A stretch of DNA of 62,000 bases from Liolophura sinensis (Eukaryota > Mollusca > Polyplacophora > Chitonida > Chitonidae), in contig NC_088298.1 in NCBI RefSeq assembly GCF_032854445.1, positions 16,263,976-16,325,975 of the forward strand. The letters are read 5' to 3'. The notes below the pieces were generated by a model. It was not told the DNA's origin and did no database searches. It saw only the letters and a program-made list of their open reading frames with translations. Below are positions 21,501 through 35,104 of this stretch, in pieces (the first letter of the stretch is position 1; each line of letters opens with the position of its first letter). Position numbers and translations under genes: made by a program.

Positions 21501-21960
21501 AATAAATTTAGCTTGAGTCTGATTGTAAGGGCAGAGCTAAAATAACTTATCCGTAAAACAAACATGACTGCAACTGCAACAATGCGGATTTAGCGTCTTT
21601 TACTTCGGTGCTAACAAACTTAATGAGGTAATCGATTGCCAGGCATTCTTTTTAACTGATGGTGTAACTGTCTCAACAGTAAGCCATGAGATGACGGTAC
21701 ATCACGTGACGAGATATGCGGAGACTTTGATTGGAGTGTCCTAACGTAGGCCAAGATTTGTTTCCGCTTAGTTTTAAGTACCTGGATGCTGGTTCCCAGG
21801 AACGTTACTATTTCGTCTTTCAGCAGAGGGTGTAGTAAGCCTTTCAATGTAGCTGCTTTACCTACACATTGTTTATCAGTTGGTTAGCAGTGAATACATT
21901 ATGTACTAAACTGAAGAGTCACGCTGTGACTGAAAGGTTAAGGAAATTGATGTTAACGTG
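21501..21960. other. Non-coding sequence in C with a B-like dispersed block
   Basis: AACAGTAAGCCATGAGATGACGGTACATCACG near 21,680 matches a block in B (18,630) and B' (56,130). No gene was seen. Confidence 0.4.
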
Positions 21961-21964
21961 ATGC

Positions 21965-22085
21965 TAGCAGCCTGCGGATGGTCGTGGGTTTCCCAGGACT
22001 TTGCTCGGTTTCCTCCCATCATAATGTTGTCCGTCGTCGCGTAATTGAAATATACTTGAGAATGCGGTTAGAGGAAAAACAATGA
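21965..22085 (+). mobile_element. SINE fragment (main family)
   Basis: GCCTGCGGATGGTCGTGGGT, GGTTTCCTCCCATCATAATG and a decayed GAGAATGCGGTTAG tail. The head is missing. Confidence 0.7.
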
Positions 22086-22554
22086 AATAAAATCCAATGT
22101 TTTTGTGATCACCATTGTTTTAGTACCTATAGTGAAATTGGAGTCATGGGGTTTTGTCTCATGATAACCTCCTGGTGGTGGGTAGTAATACTGAGTATCA
22201 TTGGCGCAAAAAACTTTGGAAAAGAAAAGAAAGCTGAGTTGAAAAATCGGGGCCCTGTGTGGACTTCCATGTGTCATTAAAATCCGTCTCTTCTAAATCC
22301 GTCTCTTCTAAATCTGTGTCGTTGATAATAAAAACTGCGCATTGTGTGCCTAAAACAAATGGTTCTAAGCGGTTTCCTCTATTGTTTTGCTTTAACATAT
22401 CACTGTTTCTATAGTTTGTCATTGTGTGCTCGTAAAGCAAAAAAGCATACATTTAAGCGTAGCAGAGGAGGATGAGGTGCATTTAGACAAATTGAAATTG
22501 ACTTGATTGGGCGATCATGCCCATTCTAATCCATGTTCTTGATTTAAAATTAAA

Positions 22555-22735
22555 TACCAGCTTATGCTGGCTTTCTCTCCGGTCGTACGTGGGAAGGTTT
22601 GTCAGCAACCTGCGGAAGGTAGTAGGTTTCCCCCGGGCTGTGCCCCGTTTCCTCCCAACATAATGCTGGCCGCCGTCGTATAAGTGAAATGTTCTTGAAT
22701 ACGGCGTAAAACACTTATCAGATAAATAAATAAAT
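22555..22735 (+). mobile_element. SINE (main family), 5'-truncated
   Basis: Begins at CTTATGCTGGCTTTCTC, continues with CGTACGTGGGAAGGTTTGTC, CCGTTTCCTCCCAACATAAT and GAATACGGCGTAAAACAC, and ends in AAATA repeats. Confidence 0.85.
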
Positions 22736-22739
22736 ACAT

Positions 22740-23430
22740 TTTTAATATTTGAGAGAATCTTGCCCGTTAAAATCTGGGTCCGATCTTTTTTTTCACTTTC
22801 AAGAAAATTTTTCTTTTATCATGTTATTTCTTTTTTCTCTTTCAAACTTTTCATCACCATGTCACTTTTACGCTTTCGTCACATGCTGTTCAAAAACAGA
22901 CTAAAATTTGCCACATTTATATGCAGAGTCTACATGTATCTAGCGCCAAAAATATCTTTCTGAAAATATTACCAAATGAGTGCTCTAGAACTGTTCATTT
23001 CTACAGCAAACCTTGTGAGCTGCTTTTTAGGTTTTGCACACGTGTCCTTACGCAGGACAGATCGGAAGAAATGAAAGTATTTGTAAAGCTCTGTTCCCGG
23101 TACACATCCCGCGCCGCAAAACATCCTGAAAATTCTTCTTTGAATTTGGCTTTAGGTATTCATACAAACCACAGTGATGATAAAGTACAGACATTGATAA
23201 TTGTTTTAATTTTTGTTTGAGACTATTCTTCTGTGCAAACACAAAAATTGATTATCACAACCGCCCCAATGTAATTGTTTGCCAATTCCCATCTACAAAT
23301 TCGCCGAATTGATTATACTACTTTGCGGCGTAACTACCAGGCCAGGTGAAGTCTGAAAAATGTCTAATTCACAATACCTGGCACATTAACTGTTGAATAG
23401 AAACCAACTTTACAACAGAACAACAAAAAA
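22740..23430. other. Single-copy AT-rich sequence, no gene seen
   Basis: Two overlapping plus-strand ORFs (22,760-22,963 and 22,921-23,220) have no motif. The first is rich in Phe, Leu and Ser from poly-T stretches. Confidence 0.35.
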
Positions 23431-23431
23431 T

Positions 23432-23664
23432 TGGTGTTTTACGCCGTCAAGAATATTTCACTTACACGGCGACCAGCATTATGGTGGGAGGAAACAGGGC
23501 AATGCTCGGGGGAAACCTTCGCCCATCCGCAGGTTTCTTGCAGACCTTCTCACGTACGGCAGGAAAGGAAGCCAGCATAAGCTGGACTTGAACTCACTCA
23601 TTGTTGGTAGCTCCTGGGCCATTGCGCCGCTTTAGCGTGCTAACCACTTCGGCCACGGAGGCCC
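23432..23664 (-). mobile_element. Near full-length SINE (main family)
   Basis: On the minus strand it runs from GGGCCTCCGTGGCCGAAG (head) through GAGTTCAAGTCCAGC to TTGACGGCGTAAAACACC. There is no long AAATA tail, and the GAGTAC of the tail is shortened. Confidence 0.8.
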
Positions 23665-23669
23665 AGCCT

Positions 23670-24360
23670 CCGCAAATAGACTGCACTGTAAGTTTATAAG
23701 ATAATTTCATAATATCAGACTCTGAGATTATACTGATCGTAAATCTACAAGAGATAAAATAAAGCTGCCTAAGCGACAGAAGACCGATTTTACATCTGCA
23801 TGTAGATGCAAGGGGTCCTTTCGTTTATCAGGGTAATGTTATACCAAGACGTGACAACAATTTCACATACCATAGTTTCAGAATACCTGTCAACTTAGGG
23901 GAATGTCAGAGAGGAAGAATGCCGACGGTTTGGCTCTTTGGAACCGGTCTGTCAGCCAACTAGAAGACATTGATATCGTGGGAATGATAACATGAATCGG
24001 GGGGTCGGGAAATTACTCTCCAAATCGGGAGGCTCTCCGACGATATCGGGAGAGTTGACAGGGAACAACTTAAACAGGGTTTAAGTTAAAGACGAGCACA
24101 TTAAAGGTAGCTTTTTGTTATGAGACGATGAGTTCTTGGTGTCGGCAACACGTTAAAAGGAGTTTAACATTACAAACATTCTAAATGCATTTCTTTATCA
24201 ATGTTATGTACGTATGACATATCAAGGAGCAGAGTTTCTTGTGTTGTGCGTAACTGGCTAAAGGAAATTTTGATAGAAAGAATGAGTGAATAATATAGTT
24301 GAGTGGAATGATGCAGAACTTTTCAATTGTGCCTTTGAATATTGATAAGTCATCACTACC
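23670..24360. other. Single-copy sequence, no gene seen
   Basis: AT-rich. There is a short GC-rich patch near 23,990-24,060 with repeated GATATCGGGAG and AATCGGGAGGCTC stretches. No coding signal was seen. Confidence 0.35.
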
Positions 24361-24399
24361 ATAATCAGTTTTGTGATGTTGCTAGTAACAAATTAATTC

Positions 24400-24620
24400 T
24401 TATCTTGATGTCAGCAGCTCGCCAATGATGTGGTGTAACAGAAACCTTTGCCAAGAGCAGGAGAATGAAAACTAGAGCAAAGCCGTTTGTAATTCCGGTG
24501 ACAAATTCACAGGAAATTAAATAACCATAGTACCCGACATTTCGACCTGTTTGATTCAAGCAAAAATATTGAGGACAATCTTTTCTAGGCCTGACGGGTC
24601 CAAGAAGCAGTATTATCAGC
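24400..24620 (-). repeat. Dispersed repeat R3, inverted copy in C
   Basis: Minus strand: AAAAGATTGTCCTCAATATT, then GGTTATTTAATTTCCTGTG followed by AATTTGTCACCGGAATTAC. This is the same order as at 20,745-20,940 on the plus strand. Confidence 0.55.
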
Positions 24621-24962
24621 ACTACACGGATCTAAGGCATTTATCGGGTAATGATCGGGCACTATACACTTAAAAAATTAAATTTAACAGAAAGTCTGTT
24701 GTTTAAGCGATGCTAGAATGTATCATGTTATTGTAACACAATATTGTGTCACATTAAATACAATATCCTGTTTTAGTCTAATAGAGAGATTAAGCTGAAA
24801 CAACAGAATATCTGTGTGTGTGTGTTATGTTTAACAGAAAAATTTGCAATTTTCTGAGTGTAGGTCAAATAGCTGCATTTGGATCTGAGGTCATATCAGG
24901 GGATAACGGTAATACCCACCTATTTGTGATTTAAGGTGTTAAAAACTGTGAGTGTAAAGATT

Positions 24963-25030
24963 TAATTATTTATTAATTTGATTGGTGTTTCACGCCGTAC
25001 TCAACAATATTACACTTATACGACGGCTGA
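24963..25030 (-). mobile_element. SINE 3'-end fragment (main family)
   Basis: Only the tail is present: TTTGATTGGTGTTTCACGCC GTACTCAACAATATTACACT-like, then ATACGACGGC. Confidence 0.7.
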
Positions 25031-25176
25031 GTGTAAAGAGAATTATGGACTAAGAATTTTGTCTTGAAGCTCGCTTATACCAGATTTATTTGATTTTACA
25101 CTGGCTACAACGAGGAAGCGGGTTGCCTTGCATTAATCACTGCCTAAACACTCTCATCAAAGTATCTGGAACCGGT

Positions 25177-25345
25177 CCCTATAGCTCAGTTGGTAGAGCG
25201 TCGGCTTCGGGGGCGGTACATCCAGGGTAAATCCTAGGTCGAGCCACACCAAAAACCTTAAAAGAGGAGGTTCTAACTTGGCATTCAGCATTACATGTAG
25301 AATAAGGACTACTTTGTCGTCCAATAAATATTTTGTCGTCATAGG
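25177..25345 (+). mobile_element. tRNA-headed SINE of another family
   Basis: The head CTATAGCTCAGTTGGTAGAG has a clean box A, and GGTCGAGCC is a box-B remnant. The body is unrelated to the main SINE. It is not a functional tRNA: the acceptor arms do not pair and box B is decayed. Confidence 0.6.
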
Positions 25346-25508
25346 TCTGAAAAATTCATTGAAAAAAATGTAGTATGTGAAAACCCAAGAACTCGTTCAC
25401 TCACTCAAAATAGTCTGATGAAGAATTTCTTCTCGATCTTGTCGATTGTTCTCATGATTTTTGAAAAACGTAGAAAATCTGCAGGAAACCATTATCTATG
25501 ATATTTTG

Positions 25509-25650
25509 GGGGCCTCCGTGGCTCAGTTGGTTAGAGGTTGCTGTGAGTTCAAGTCCAGCTCATGCTGGCTTTCCACCGGGCTCTGCCCTAAAGATGACCG
25601 CCGTCGTATAAATGAAATATTCTTGAGTAAATACCAATGAAATCAATAAT
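25509..25650 (+). mobile_element. SINE with full head and internal deletion (main family)
   Basis: The head GGGGGCCTCCGTGGCTCAGT is intact. The body jumps from GCTGGCTTTC to CACCGGGCTCTGCCC, then GACCGCCGTCGTATAA and a shortened tail. Confidence 0.8.
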
Positions 25651-25719
25651 TAAATCTATGATATATTGTATGTCACATCAAATGTATTTGATTGATTGAT
25701 TAATTCACCACTGTCATGA

Positions 25720-26046
25720 TTACAACAACGGTACAACAACTTTGCAATGCAATAGAATACAATAACGAGCAGAACCCAACGGTCCTCGTGCTGTTTCGTT
25801 TTGTTTTTTTTTTGCTATTGTCAGTGTTACTTTTAAGAAGAATTCCATTTGTTTTATAAACTGCTGACTACAACTCGTGTCTAGCACGTTACCTTGCTGT
25901 GAAACGCTCACGTTGGAGGACGATATTGCGTAAATATGTGTCCCAGCACTTATTTTTAAACATGAACCGTTAGGCTCAAATGCAAAATATTGACTTAAAT
26001 TGTTGTAAACGTTAGTTAAATCAGGACAGAATTGTACAGCAAACAA
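25720..26046 (-). CDS. Unrecognised 108-codon ORF, doubtful
   Basis: A minus-strand frame with three N-glycosylation sequons (NLS, NGS, NVS) and several cysteines. A hydrophobic stretch (FMWVLLIGSVCLLC) lies in a neighbouring minus-strand frame at 26,060-26,368, but exon junctions joining the two in phase were not found. Poly-A and poly-T runs nearby make chance ORFs likely. Confidence 0.15.
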   Translation of the reverse strand: MFAVQFCPDLTNVYNNLSQYFAFEPNGSCLKISAGTHIYAISSSNVSVSQQGNVLDTSCSQQFIKQMEFFLKVTLTIAKKKQNETARGPLGSARYCILLHCKVVVPLL

Positions 26047-26429
26047 ACGGATTAGTTCATTATAAAAATGAAAAGAAAAACAAATACAAATGATTTTTAA
26101 CCTTAATTAATTTATTCAAAGAACAACTGATTAATTCTTTTGGACATATTGCAGACATGCTACTGAACTCACAGAAGAGCCCGTCTGGTGTGCATAACAA
26201 ACACACACTGCCGATCAGCAGGACCCACATGAAAACTGACGTACAAAGTGATTTCCAAGGAAACGTTTGTTTTTTTTTTGTTGTTGTTCTTTTTTTTCCC
26301 GTTTTTCTCAAATGAGTTAAGAAACAGTTTGTTACACCTGCTTCTGGTGTCGCTAAACAGCTTTTCACAGGGCACTATAAAAACATACAGCTCCAGTCCA
26401 AGACGCCTATAAGCTACAGATCCACGCAA

Positions 26430-27250
26430 CATTTGTCAACATGATTAAATTTGTCACAGATACGAGATTGCTGAGAGCAAATAGGACGGAAATTGTTTTG
26501 TTTTTTTTGAAAGAAAATCTCTGCCATATTGATTTGAGTTTCGGTGAAATGGACATTTTTCGTGAGTATCCATAGTCACTGAACTATGTTTCCTAATTAC
26601 CCCAGTGCGCATGTGCACAGTGCTGGTTTATTACTGTCAAAACAGGTTACCTCTTTACAGTTTATTCCTCAGCACCGTCAAGAACCTTGAAGAAAAAACT
26701 CTATGTTTTTCCACTGCGGTTTGCTTAACGGTCTAAAAACACTGTCAAAGATTTAATCCCGTGGGCATTTCAAACATCCCATGTAAAAGGCAGTAAATGA
26801 CAATCAGCTGATCCCCTCATCGCCAATTCTTATGCGCGGGAATGGCTTTCTTTTGTTGAATCGTCAAAAATATGTCCCCAACTGCCCTGAGATGACATCC
26901 ATTTAAACGACTTGAGACAGTTTTCAAGACTCAAGTGATAGTTGCCAATCTTAATCAGTTTATAAGTCACCCCAAAGAATGAGTCCTTTCCATTTACTCG
27001 TGTACAGGAATTACTTTAGTATCGCCCATATAACCTGAACTTTTAAATTAGTTGCATTTCAAATAAATCTTATCATAGACAATAAGCGAGTTTTCCCCCG
27101 GCGGATAAAACTTTTTCGCTCGTCTACTGTAAATTGGTTTATGTCGATCCTCCTCTTCTTAAATAAATGATTGGTCAATGAGACTGGAAGTTCAAACGTG
27201 GGAATGAAACCAGTATGTTTATGTTCTCACCCAGGAAATTTAACTCAGTA
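26430..27250. other. Single-copy sequence at the end of C, no gene seen
   Basis: AT-rich. No ORF of note, RNA gene or repeat was recognised. Confidence 0.4.
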
Positions 27251-27257
27251 CTTATAT

Positions 27258-27488
27258 TTATTTGGCTGGTGTTACATGCCGTGCTCAAGAATATTTCACG
27301 TATACGACGCCCACCAGCATTATAGTGTGCTGAAACCGGGCAGAGCCCGCGGGAAACCCACGACCACCCGCAGGTTGCTGTTAGATTTTCCTGCATGCAA
27401 GAAAGACACCATGAGCTTGACTTGAACTCACAGCGATGGCATTGATAAGAGGCTCCCGGATCATTGCGTGCTAACTACCTCGGAGTCC
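27258..27488 (-). mobile_element. SINE copy (main family)
   Basis: Tail TTTGGCTGGTGTTACATGCC GTGCTCAAGAATATTTCACG-like first on the plus strand, then the GCATTATAGTG block and GAACTCACAGCGATGGCATT, with a degenerate head near 27,480. Confidence 0.75.
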
Positions 27489-27559
27489 CACGGTTCCCTC
27501 ATCAAATATGCAACCTATCCCAGCGTGTAGCAGAACAGGGGATGACTTACAAACAAGCG

Positions 27560-27829
27560 GGTGCCTCCGTGGCTCAGTTGGTTATCGCGCTAGCGCAGCG
27601 TAATGACCCAAGAGCCTCTCACCAATGTGGTCGCTGTGAGTTCAAGTCCAGCCCATGCTGGCTTCCTCTCCAGCCGTACGTGGGAAGGTCTTCCAGCAAC
27701 CTGCGGATGGTCGTGTGTTTGTCCCGCGGCTCTGCCCGGTTTCCTCCCACCATAATGCTGGCCGCCGTCGTATAAGTGAAGTACTCTTGAGCACGGCGTA
27801 AAACATCAGTCAAATAAATAAATAAATAA
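27560..27829 (+). mobile_element. Full-length SINE (main family) with both target-site duplicates
   Basis: Flanked by AAACAAGCG at 27,551-27,559 and 27,830-27,838. Box A is TGGCTCAGTTGG and box B is GAGTTCAAGTCC. The GGTTTCCTCCCACCATAATG block is followed by GAGCACGGCGTAAAACATC and AAATA repeats. This is the best reference copy of the family in the window. Confidence 0.92.
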
Positions 27830-28442
27830 AAACAAGCGACTGTTTTCAAACAATAAATTCTTAGGTTTTGTCACAATAAAACCATTAACATTAACGAGCT
27901 TTTTCCAGCATTCCGGACTGATAAATCATTCACGAACGCCCAGTTCTTGATGTAAGCAAATTAGGGGCTGAACAAAATTCCAACAACAACAACAAAAAAC
28001 ACACATTTTGTCCAAGAAATTCTAAACAGTTGGCTTTCTTTGTTTGGCTAAAATAGGTCAATATCCAGTGAGATGTTCCAATCCTGCATCGTTATCGGGA
28101 CTCCTCATGTCATCATTGTTGACCACTAGGCCGTGAAAAGTGCAGAACCGCCATCTTGGAGAGAAGGTCCCTTTTGGTATAAGTGAGCTAGTTAAGAAAG
28201 ATGACCTTTGTAACCCGTGTCTAGACAAGGCGGGTAATTAAACCTACTAGATTTACTCAAGGGGGCCATCATCATCTAAAAGAACCTTGGTTATATATAG
28301 ATATATAATGGATTATTTAGGGTCGGATATCTTTTTTAGAACTTTATATTTCTATACCGTTTTTTTTTATTTCTTCCGGCATAAAATCTCTCAACCGTCA
28401 TGAAAATGAAAAATTCTTGACTACGACCTTTTGTCAATTTAC

Positions 28443-28601
28443 CTCAGAGTTTTCATCTAAATGTTCATGAAAATAGTCACAAACTCCACGCTCCCTAGCA
28501 TCATAAGTTAAGCAGAATTGTATAGCGTCATCGGGAGCAGATTGTAGATAAGGCGCCACGGACAGTGAGAGCGGGTCACGATACCAATTCCCTATCCATG
28601 T
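28443..28601 (-). CDS. Candidate exon, copy in A'
   Basis: Counterpart of 9,691-9,847, with one visible residue change (HEH for HEQ) and the same GAG|GTAAAT donor. About 20 bp of extra sequence (TTGTCTTCTTGTG region) lies just upstream, which shifts the longer ORF seen in A. Confidence 0.3.
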
Positions 28602-28861
28602 TCGTTTAACGTTTCACAAGAAGACAAGGAGACAAGAAGATGTTCACAGTAAGACAGCGTACATGTAGTCAACTCACGTACAGCTCGGACAATAAAAACC
28701 AAGATTCCTTTTGTTGACTTTTCTGTTACACTGCCATATATCAGCCACACGAAATAAAGCATAAGTCACGTGACCAGGTTCTGGTTGCGATAAACACTAG
28801 GCTACCTTTGTGTGCCTCTTAAATACAGCTCGTACCTCGGTAACATAGTGGTTTAAATACA

Positions 28862-29042
28862 GCACGCACCTGCCTACCATACTGGGTAGCGTACTAGCGG
28901 CACACAACGACCCAAAAGCTGGCTTCCTTTCTGGTCGTCCATGGGAAGGTCTGACAGCTTTTTTCAGGTCTCTGTCCACCGTTTCTTAATATTGACAACA
29001 TATGTATCAGTGAAATATTCTTTAGAACAGCGTAAGGCCATT
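28862..29042 (+). mobile_element. Old SINE copy (main family) in A'
   Basis: Partner of the minus-strand copy at 9,206-9,415. The head region is further shortened (GACCCAAAAGCTGGCTTCC). Confidence 0.65.
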
Positions 29043-31631
29043 CAGATCAATGAATATAGCTTTCCAAAGAGACAGCAAGGTTAATAATGAACATATCGCA
29101 AGGATGTTCCACTATATTGTACTCCTGCACAAACCAAACTTCTGCATGTTGACCGATGTTGACCGCATCTTCGATGTCGTGAAAAAGACACGTTAACACT
29201 TGCGAGAAAAAACAATTATATCTGTCACATGCCACTAACAATACAATGTAGGACTCATTGAATAAGAATATATATTATAGTCATCATCCAAAGTAATGGG
29301 AGATATATCTCCTCTATGTTATATGTCGTCCATATTTTAACATAGATACGAGCTACTTTAGGACAAAAAATATATTTGTTTTTGAAAGATTTTTAAGGCA
29401 TAACCTTGGCGAATTGCCAACTCTTAGCATGGTTCTCTCAACTCTTACATGTATGCCAACCACACTTAGCAGATCTTCGTTGTTTAGTCCTAGTTATTAG
29501 TAACGCTCTATTTCTAGTATTTCTGCAAAATCTCATGTAACACCTCATGTTGTTGAGGGACTGAATTAACACATTTTAAACATCACTCTGCTCGTGCATT
29601 TTTGCTAATAACGCCTCATAAATCGGTCAGAAGCTGGCTAAATGGCTAGGGCCTTGTAGATTTAGGGAACGGTCCTTAACGGTAACACTTAAAGAAACAG
29701 AAAATTAATTGCAATCAAGCGCCATATCTAAACCAGCAATAGGAATCAGAATATCTTTCTGTGTATTTTAGAGTGTAAAGTCTTTTTTCGCTGCCAACCC
29801 GCCATTTTTGGTCTACAGGTGAATGTTTGCTATCAAAATGGAAATTGTCCAAGTCTGGGCAGGTGTGAGTTTTAATGATAAATGTTTAAAATTCTTGGCG
29901 ACAGGACACAAGGAGACAGGTGGTGATGAAGCTGCGAGTGGCGTCCCAATGGCCCCTCCGAGCTGCCTTCATACAAAGGTCCAGATTTCTACGGTCAACC
30001 TATGTCAAGATTTTTATGGTTTCTTTCTCACAGGCTGGGCCAGCTATTCACCAAAGCTTATTGGTCACCGAATGTTTGGGGGCTGAGCTACAGCGTTAAA
30101 CGCTAACATTGTCGCTTATGGAAAATTAATGGGGGTCTGATGCCAAAAGAGCGGATCTGATAATGTGGTGTTAGTAGCGCGCCCCTGATGAGAATCATTC
30201 AAGATCTCAACTCGGCACAAGAGAGGAATGTCCTTTTAGAATTCCGGTCACAAAATTTGCAGGAAATTGAACAGCCTTACAGGAATTACATTTCGCACTG
30301 GTTGTACTCAAGACGGATACCTTTGGAAAAAGTTGATCGTTATGGCAGAGATCAAGAAGCAATTAATCTTGGCAGAGGGCATTTGCTTAGATTTGCCAAG
30401 TAAATTAGTCTTGCAATGAGCCAAGTAGACACAGTGAAGCTCTCATAATGCGAGGTCAAACTGCCATACAAAGCGACCAGTGATGATGTGAAAAGGTTTC
30501 CAGCATTCATGATCTGTGTGCTAGAACAGAAATCATACATGTTGTACTGGGAATTACTGCGAACATTTCGTTTTACAATGGTATATCTCCCTTCCCACGT
30601 CAATATGACGGCCGAATCCCTCGATTTTTTCATCAAAGTGATTTTATTGAATTCTTTAAAAAATCTCACGAGATCATTGGCAGACGTGAGATGTGTGTCA
30701 ATCAACTGCAAAATGGAAGACAATCACCATATTTACTTACAGCAGGCAGATATCGATTTTCTTTCAGTAATAAATAAGATACTTAGGTCGATGTATAATT
30801 TACTGTTATCTCTGCTAGCGTAATCTTACCCGGCGTACACGTCCTTATGATGAAATCTGAATAAATAAAGAGCAATTCTGATGTTCGTTTCACATTTGCA
30901 CAGTCTTGACTGACCAGCCATTAACTTGGATTGTCAATGTCTATCAATACACGGGTCAAACAAATAATGATGTTTTTGCACAGGTCATTAACACAAATAC
31001 TCCATGTAAGTTTCCAGAAGACATTGGAAACGTTTTTCAACATTAGATATTACGTTACCGTTAATACTACGCTTGCGTAGCGCCAAGTGTTGACTATGGT
31101 AACGTTTCTGTAATTTAGTTACACGTACACGTTACATACGTTACCAGTGATGTTACGCTTGGGTAGAACCACGTGTAGACCGTGAAAATGTTTCTGTAAT
31201 TTACTGACATTTATGTGTATTACGTTACGAATGTTAAGCTCGGGTAGCGCGACATGTAGACATAACAACGTTTCTGTAATTTACTTACATGTATTACTTG
31301 ATCTGTGATGTTACACTTTTATAGCGTTACTATCATGAGAGCATTCCAATATGTTCATCCCACGTTACCAGCGCAAGTATCCCTTGTTTTGTTAAACGGG
31401 CTCAGTGATGTTGTAAATAGAACACGAGTCATTATAACTAAGACATAAGAAACCTGGCATGTAGGATTATTCATTTTAAAGATAAAATATTGTGTCAGCA
31501 AGGTAAAGTTATTTCAAACAGGTGGATTTCACACAGAGGCCGATCATGACTTTACAGGCAAGGTTTGGTGTTAGAACCGTCAGGAAGACTTAGAATTTAT
31601 GAAAGCAACAACTGCGTAACCCAGACAAATA

Positions 31632-31964
31632 ATGTCAATGTGTGTCCTAGAGAAATACCTGACGCTACACGATCACAATGGTGTTGTCAGACGACGTAAT
31701 AACCATACTGACAGCATTATAACAATAAATGACAATAATCCATTGAAAGATGCCTACCAACAAACCGACCAGTCGCTTAATGCGATGAGTCAGAGCGTTG
31801 TGCTTTTGTCCGATACATCAAATATAACTGAGCACGACTTCAGTCAGGCAAGAGATACTAAATGTTCAATGGCGTTCCAGACAGGCCCTGTCAGAGTTGT
31901 CAGACATTTGACATCAACATACAGGAAATTGGTTATTACTCACGTGGCGGCATTTTCAATTTGA
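31632..31964 (+). other. 110-codon frame, partner of 6,764-7,096; coding status doubtful
   Basis: Same frame length as in A with a handful of substitutions (for example FQTG for FLTG, KLVITHVAA for KSVITHVTA). No domain was recognised. Confidence 0.2.
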
Positions 31965-32340
31965 TGGCTGTCTATGGCAGTTATGAAAGTTTACTCTGAA
32001 CATTTATGGATTGAAGATATCCGTCTAAAATGAGCGTCGGAATTAAGTAACGAAGTTTTACTATAACCTCTGTTAGGAAATTATGGAAGTCTAGAAGTGC
32101 CATTGCTCCGTCGATCATTAACCTAGATTTTCCTGGTTTACGATTGAAAGTGTTTGTCTTTCCTCAGGGTTCAACCCGAAGCACTCACTCACTCTTTCCT
32201 CAGATTATAGAACTATCCCCATTTAAATAATGATTTAATAGTTCCTGTAATTTTATCATTTAATTTTGGACTTTTTTGCTTTATTCCGTCCTTTGTTAGG
32301 TTTAATTTTGTAGGACAGGCTTCCAGATGTGTTTTGATGG

Positions 32341-32503
<163 letters not shown>

Positions 32504-35104
32504 GGTGAAAAGTTCCTGTCACTGTTGGAAAAATTTCACCTCCAGGTATCTGATATGTTTGTAAGCCTGTAGCTTAAAAAAGTCAATCATTATGCTGTCT
32601 AGATATTTTAAAAAAATAAAACGTTGGCCAAGAAAGGATTAAGAAGCCAGATTTTGCTGTGAATTCATGTAAATGGAAAAGTATTTGCAGCTGAATTCCA
32701 TATAAAAACTAGCAGAGAGTGATTGCGACAATATGGTGTTCATGGCGCGCTCTTGATGACGGTGATAGAAAACCTTAACTAGTTGCACGGTGCGAAAAGA
32801 GCAAAACTTGCTTTGTCATTCCCGTCACACAATTTGCAGGAAATTGAAACGGCCTATCAAGAATGACAATTCGCCTTGTTCATACTCAGGAAGGATACGA
32901 TAGAGATCAAGAAGCAATTAATTTCAACAGAATGGATTTGCCTAAATTCATGTTGTGGATAATGTTTTGCAATAAGTCAAGTAGCTATAGCCAAGGCCTT
33001 CACAAATGTGGCCATTTATGATCGGCCTGAGGTGCCATCCCACAAATAATACATAATCTACCAGAAATAATTGCAAACATTACGTTTTATAATGGTTCGT
33101 TTAACATACACCAAGAAGCTTTATCATTAACCCCCTCCCAGCACAATGTTGACGCCGGGTTTTCCCGCTTTCTCAAGCAAAAGCATCTTAATGGGTTCTT
33201 TCAAATTCCCAGCACTTCGTTGTCAGAAGTGACAGGTCTGGGAATATCCCATTGTTGTAGGTTTTAGCTGCAAGCTTAACGATATCACTATACCAGCATA
33301 GACAAAGACATTCTTTTCCACATTTACACAGTCTTCAACGATGAACCGTTGACTAGAAATACAGCTGTAGGGAACCAACGAATGGTCATTTTTTCATCAT
33401 TACAAGAAAAAAAAGAAACACAAACAGGAACCAGTAAATATCCACAAGCCAACCGAACATTTCTCTGCTGTAAATATTATATCTCCAGGGATGTCACATT
33501 TCCACAGATGTATCACGGATCTCGTTTTCGTAATCAACGGTCAGCAGTAAAGTACTGAAAAATAAAATTGAACAATACTCCGTGACTGGAGTTATGCAAA
33601 ATAACCCCCGCAAAACACAAATTGAAACAGAGCCGTCAGCTGTTTTCAGTGATATCAGAAAAACACGCTATATCACATTACTAAATTAACAAAATTGCAT
33701 GAACAAGGCAGAATAACTGTATTTGGTCTAAAACAATTCTTTTAAAAAAAAGGTATTTTTAGGCAAACTAAATATTATTTTTAGCGTTAAAACTGACATT
33801 TTTGCAGTTGGATAGTAACTTATCTTCTAAATCAAATTTACAAAATCTCGCTTAGATAATAGAACAATAAGGATCTGACAAAATAAGTCAAAGTAGAACT
33901 TTTATGTCAAATATAGCTGCAAGTATTCCAAGCTGCATGGTGCATTTCACACAGTCGCCAAACCAAACTCGATGGACTAGGTATATGGTTTCAGAACTGT
34001 CGATATTGTATGAGATACCCATTTGTTGGTTGGACAAATTCCATGAGTCAGTCTACTTCCAAGAGTCATAAATGACAATAAGCAAACACAATAGTGTTAT
34101 TAGACAAGGGAATAGTCGTGTTGACAATATTTTAACAATACCTGTCTGACAGTAAAATATTAATGTCAACAGGTGGTCACCCAACGCAAAGATCTGCTAG
34201 TACAAGTCAGACAGGGTATGGTTTGTGAGCTAACGTTCTTTGGAGAAGGTCAGAGTTCCGTGAAAGCCGGTACAGGCGTAAAGAATGGCGAGAAGGGCAC
34301 ACGTTTTATGTCTGATAATAGATGTCTAGCAGAAAATCGGTCAGTCGCTTACCGCGATAAGTAAGAGCGTTGTGCTCTTGTCAGATACGTCAAACACAAT
34401 TGATCTACATGTACTCATGTATATCTTTATCATATACCTATGCTCGTTACCCGCCTTACACAGAATCGTGCGATATTTCCCCGTATCACCAATCTCTGAA
34501 CATTCGCATGCCTCGAACTACTTTCGCAATGGGTGACCTCTGGTTTGGAAAGCACTGCCTTTTTAAGCGAAAACTACCATGCAATGACCTACATACAGGA
34601 ACATGCGATTTACTGTCCTTAAACCCTCGGAAAAGCTTTAATTTTCTACACTGTCTGATCAGGTACCATTCCGTGACGCATACAGCTGTCTTTTCAGGCC
34701 AGATTTACCGTTTAAATCATCTACACATTTAGGTGTGATCGCCATTTTACCTCGGCATCAACAACAGGAGAAAACCTCCCAGTAGTGTACGGTATAAGTG
34801 TCAGCCAATGGGCAAAGTCCATAACTCTGAAATCCATAATGAAGACTGTGGCAAAAATGTTCAACTCACCTGGCCGTTAAACGAACCATAGTACTAGTAA
34901 AACTGCATGTACCTGACTCCTTCATGTTAGTATAGCAACTGACTGGTCACAAAAATGTTGCAAGCATCAACAATTACGCTGTCTCTTACCATAGTACCAG
35001 CTAAACAAAACATACGCCGCCAACAAATGCATTTGTTTGAAATGTATAAAAGAATACCATCTTCACCGTGGTGAGTATAACCAATAAGGTGAATCTTCTC
35101 TGGT

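Noticed and set aside
25177-25250. Functional tRNA gene
   Set aside because: Box A is good, but the acceptor stem does not pair, box B is degenerate and a SINE body follows.
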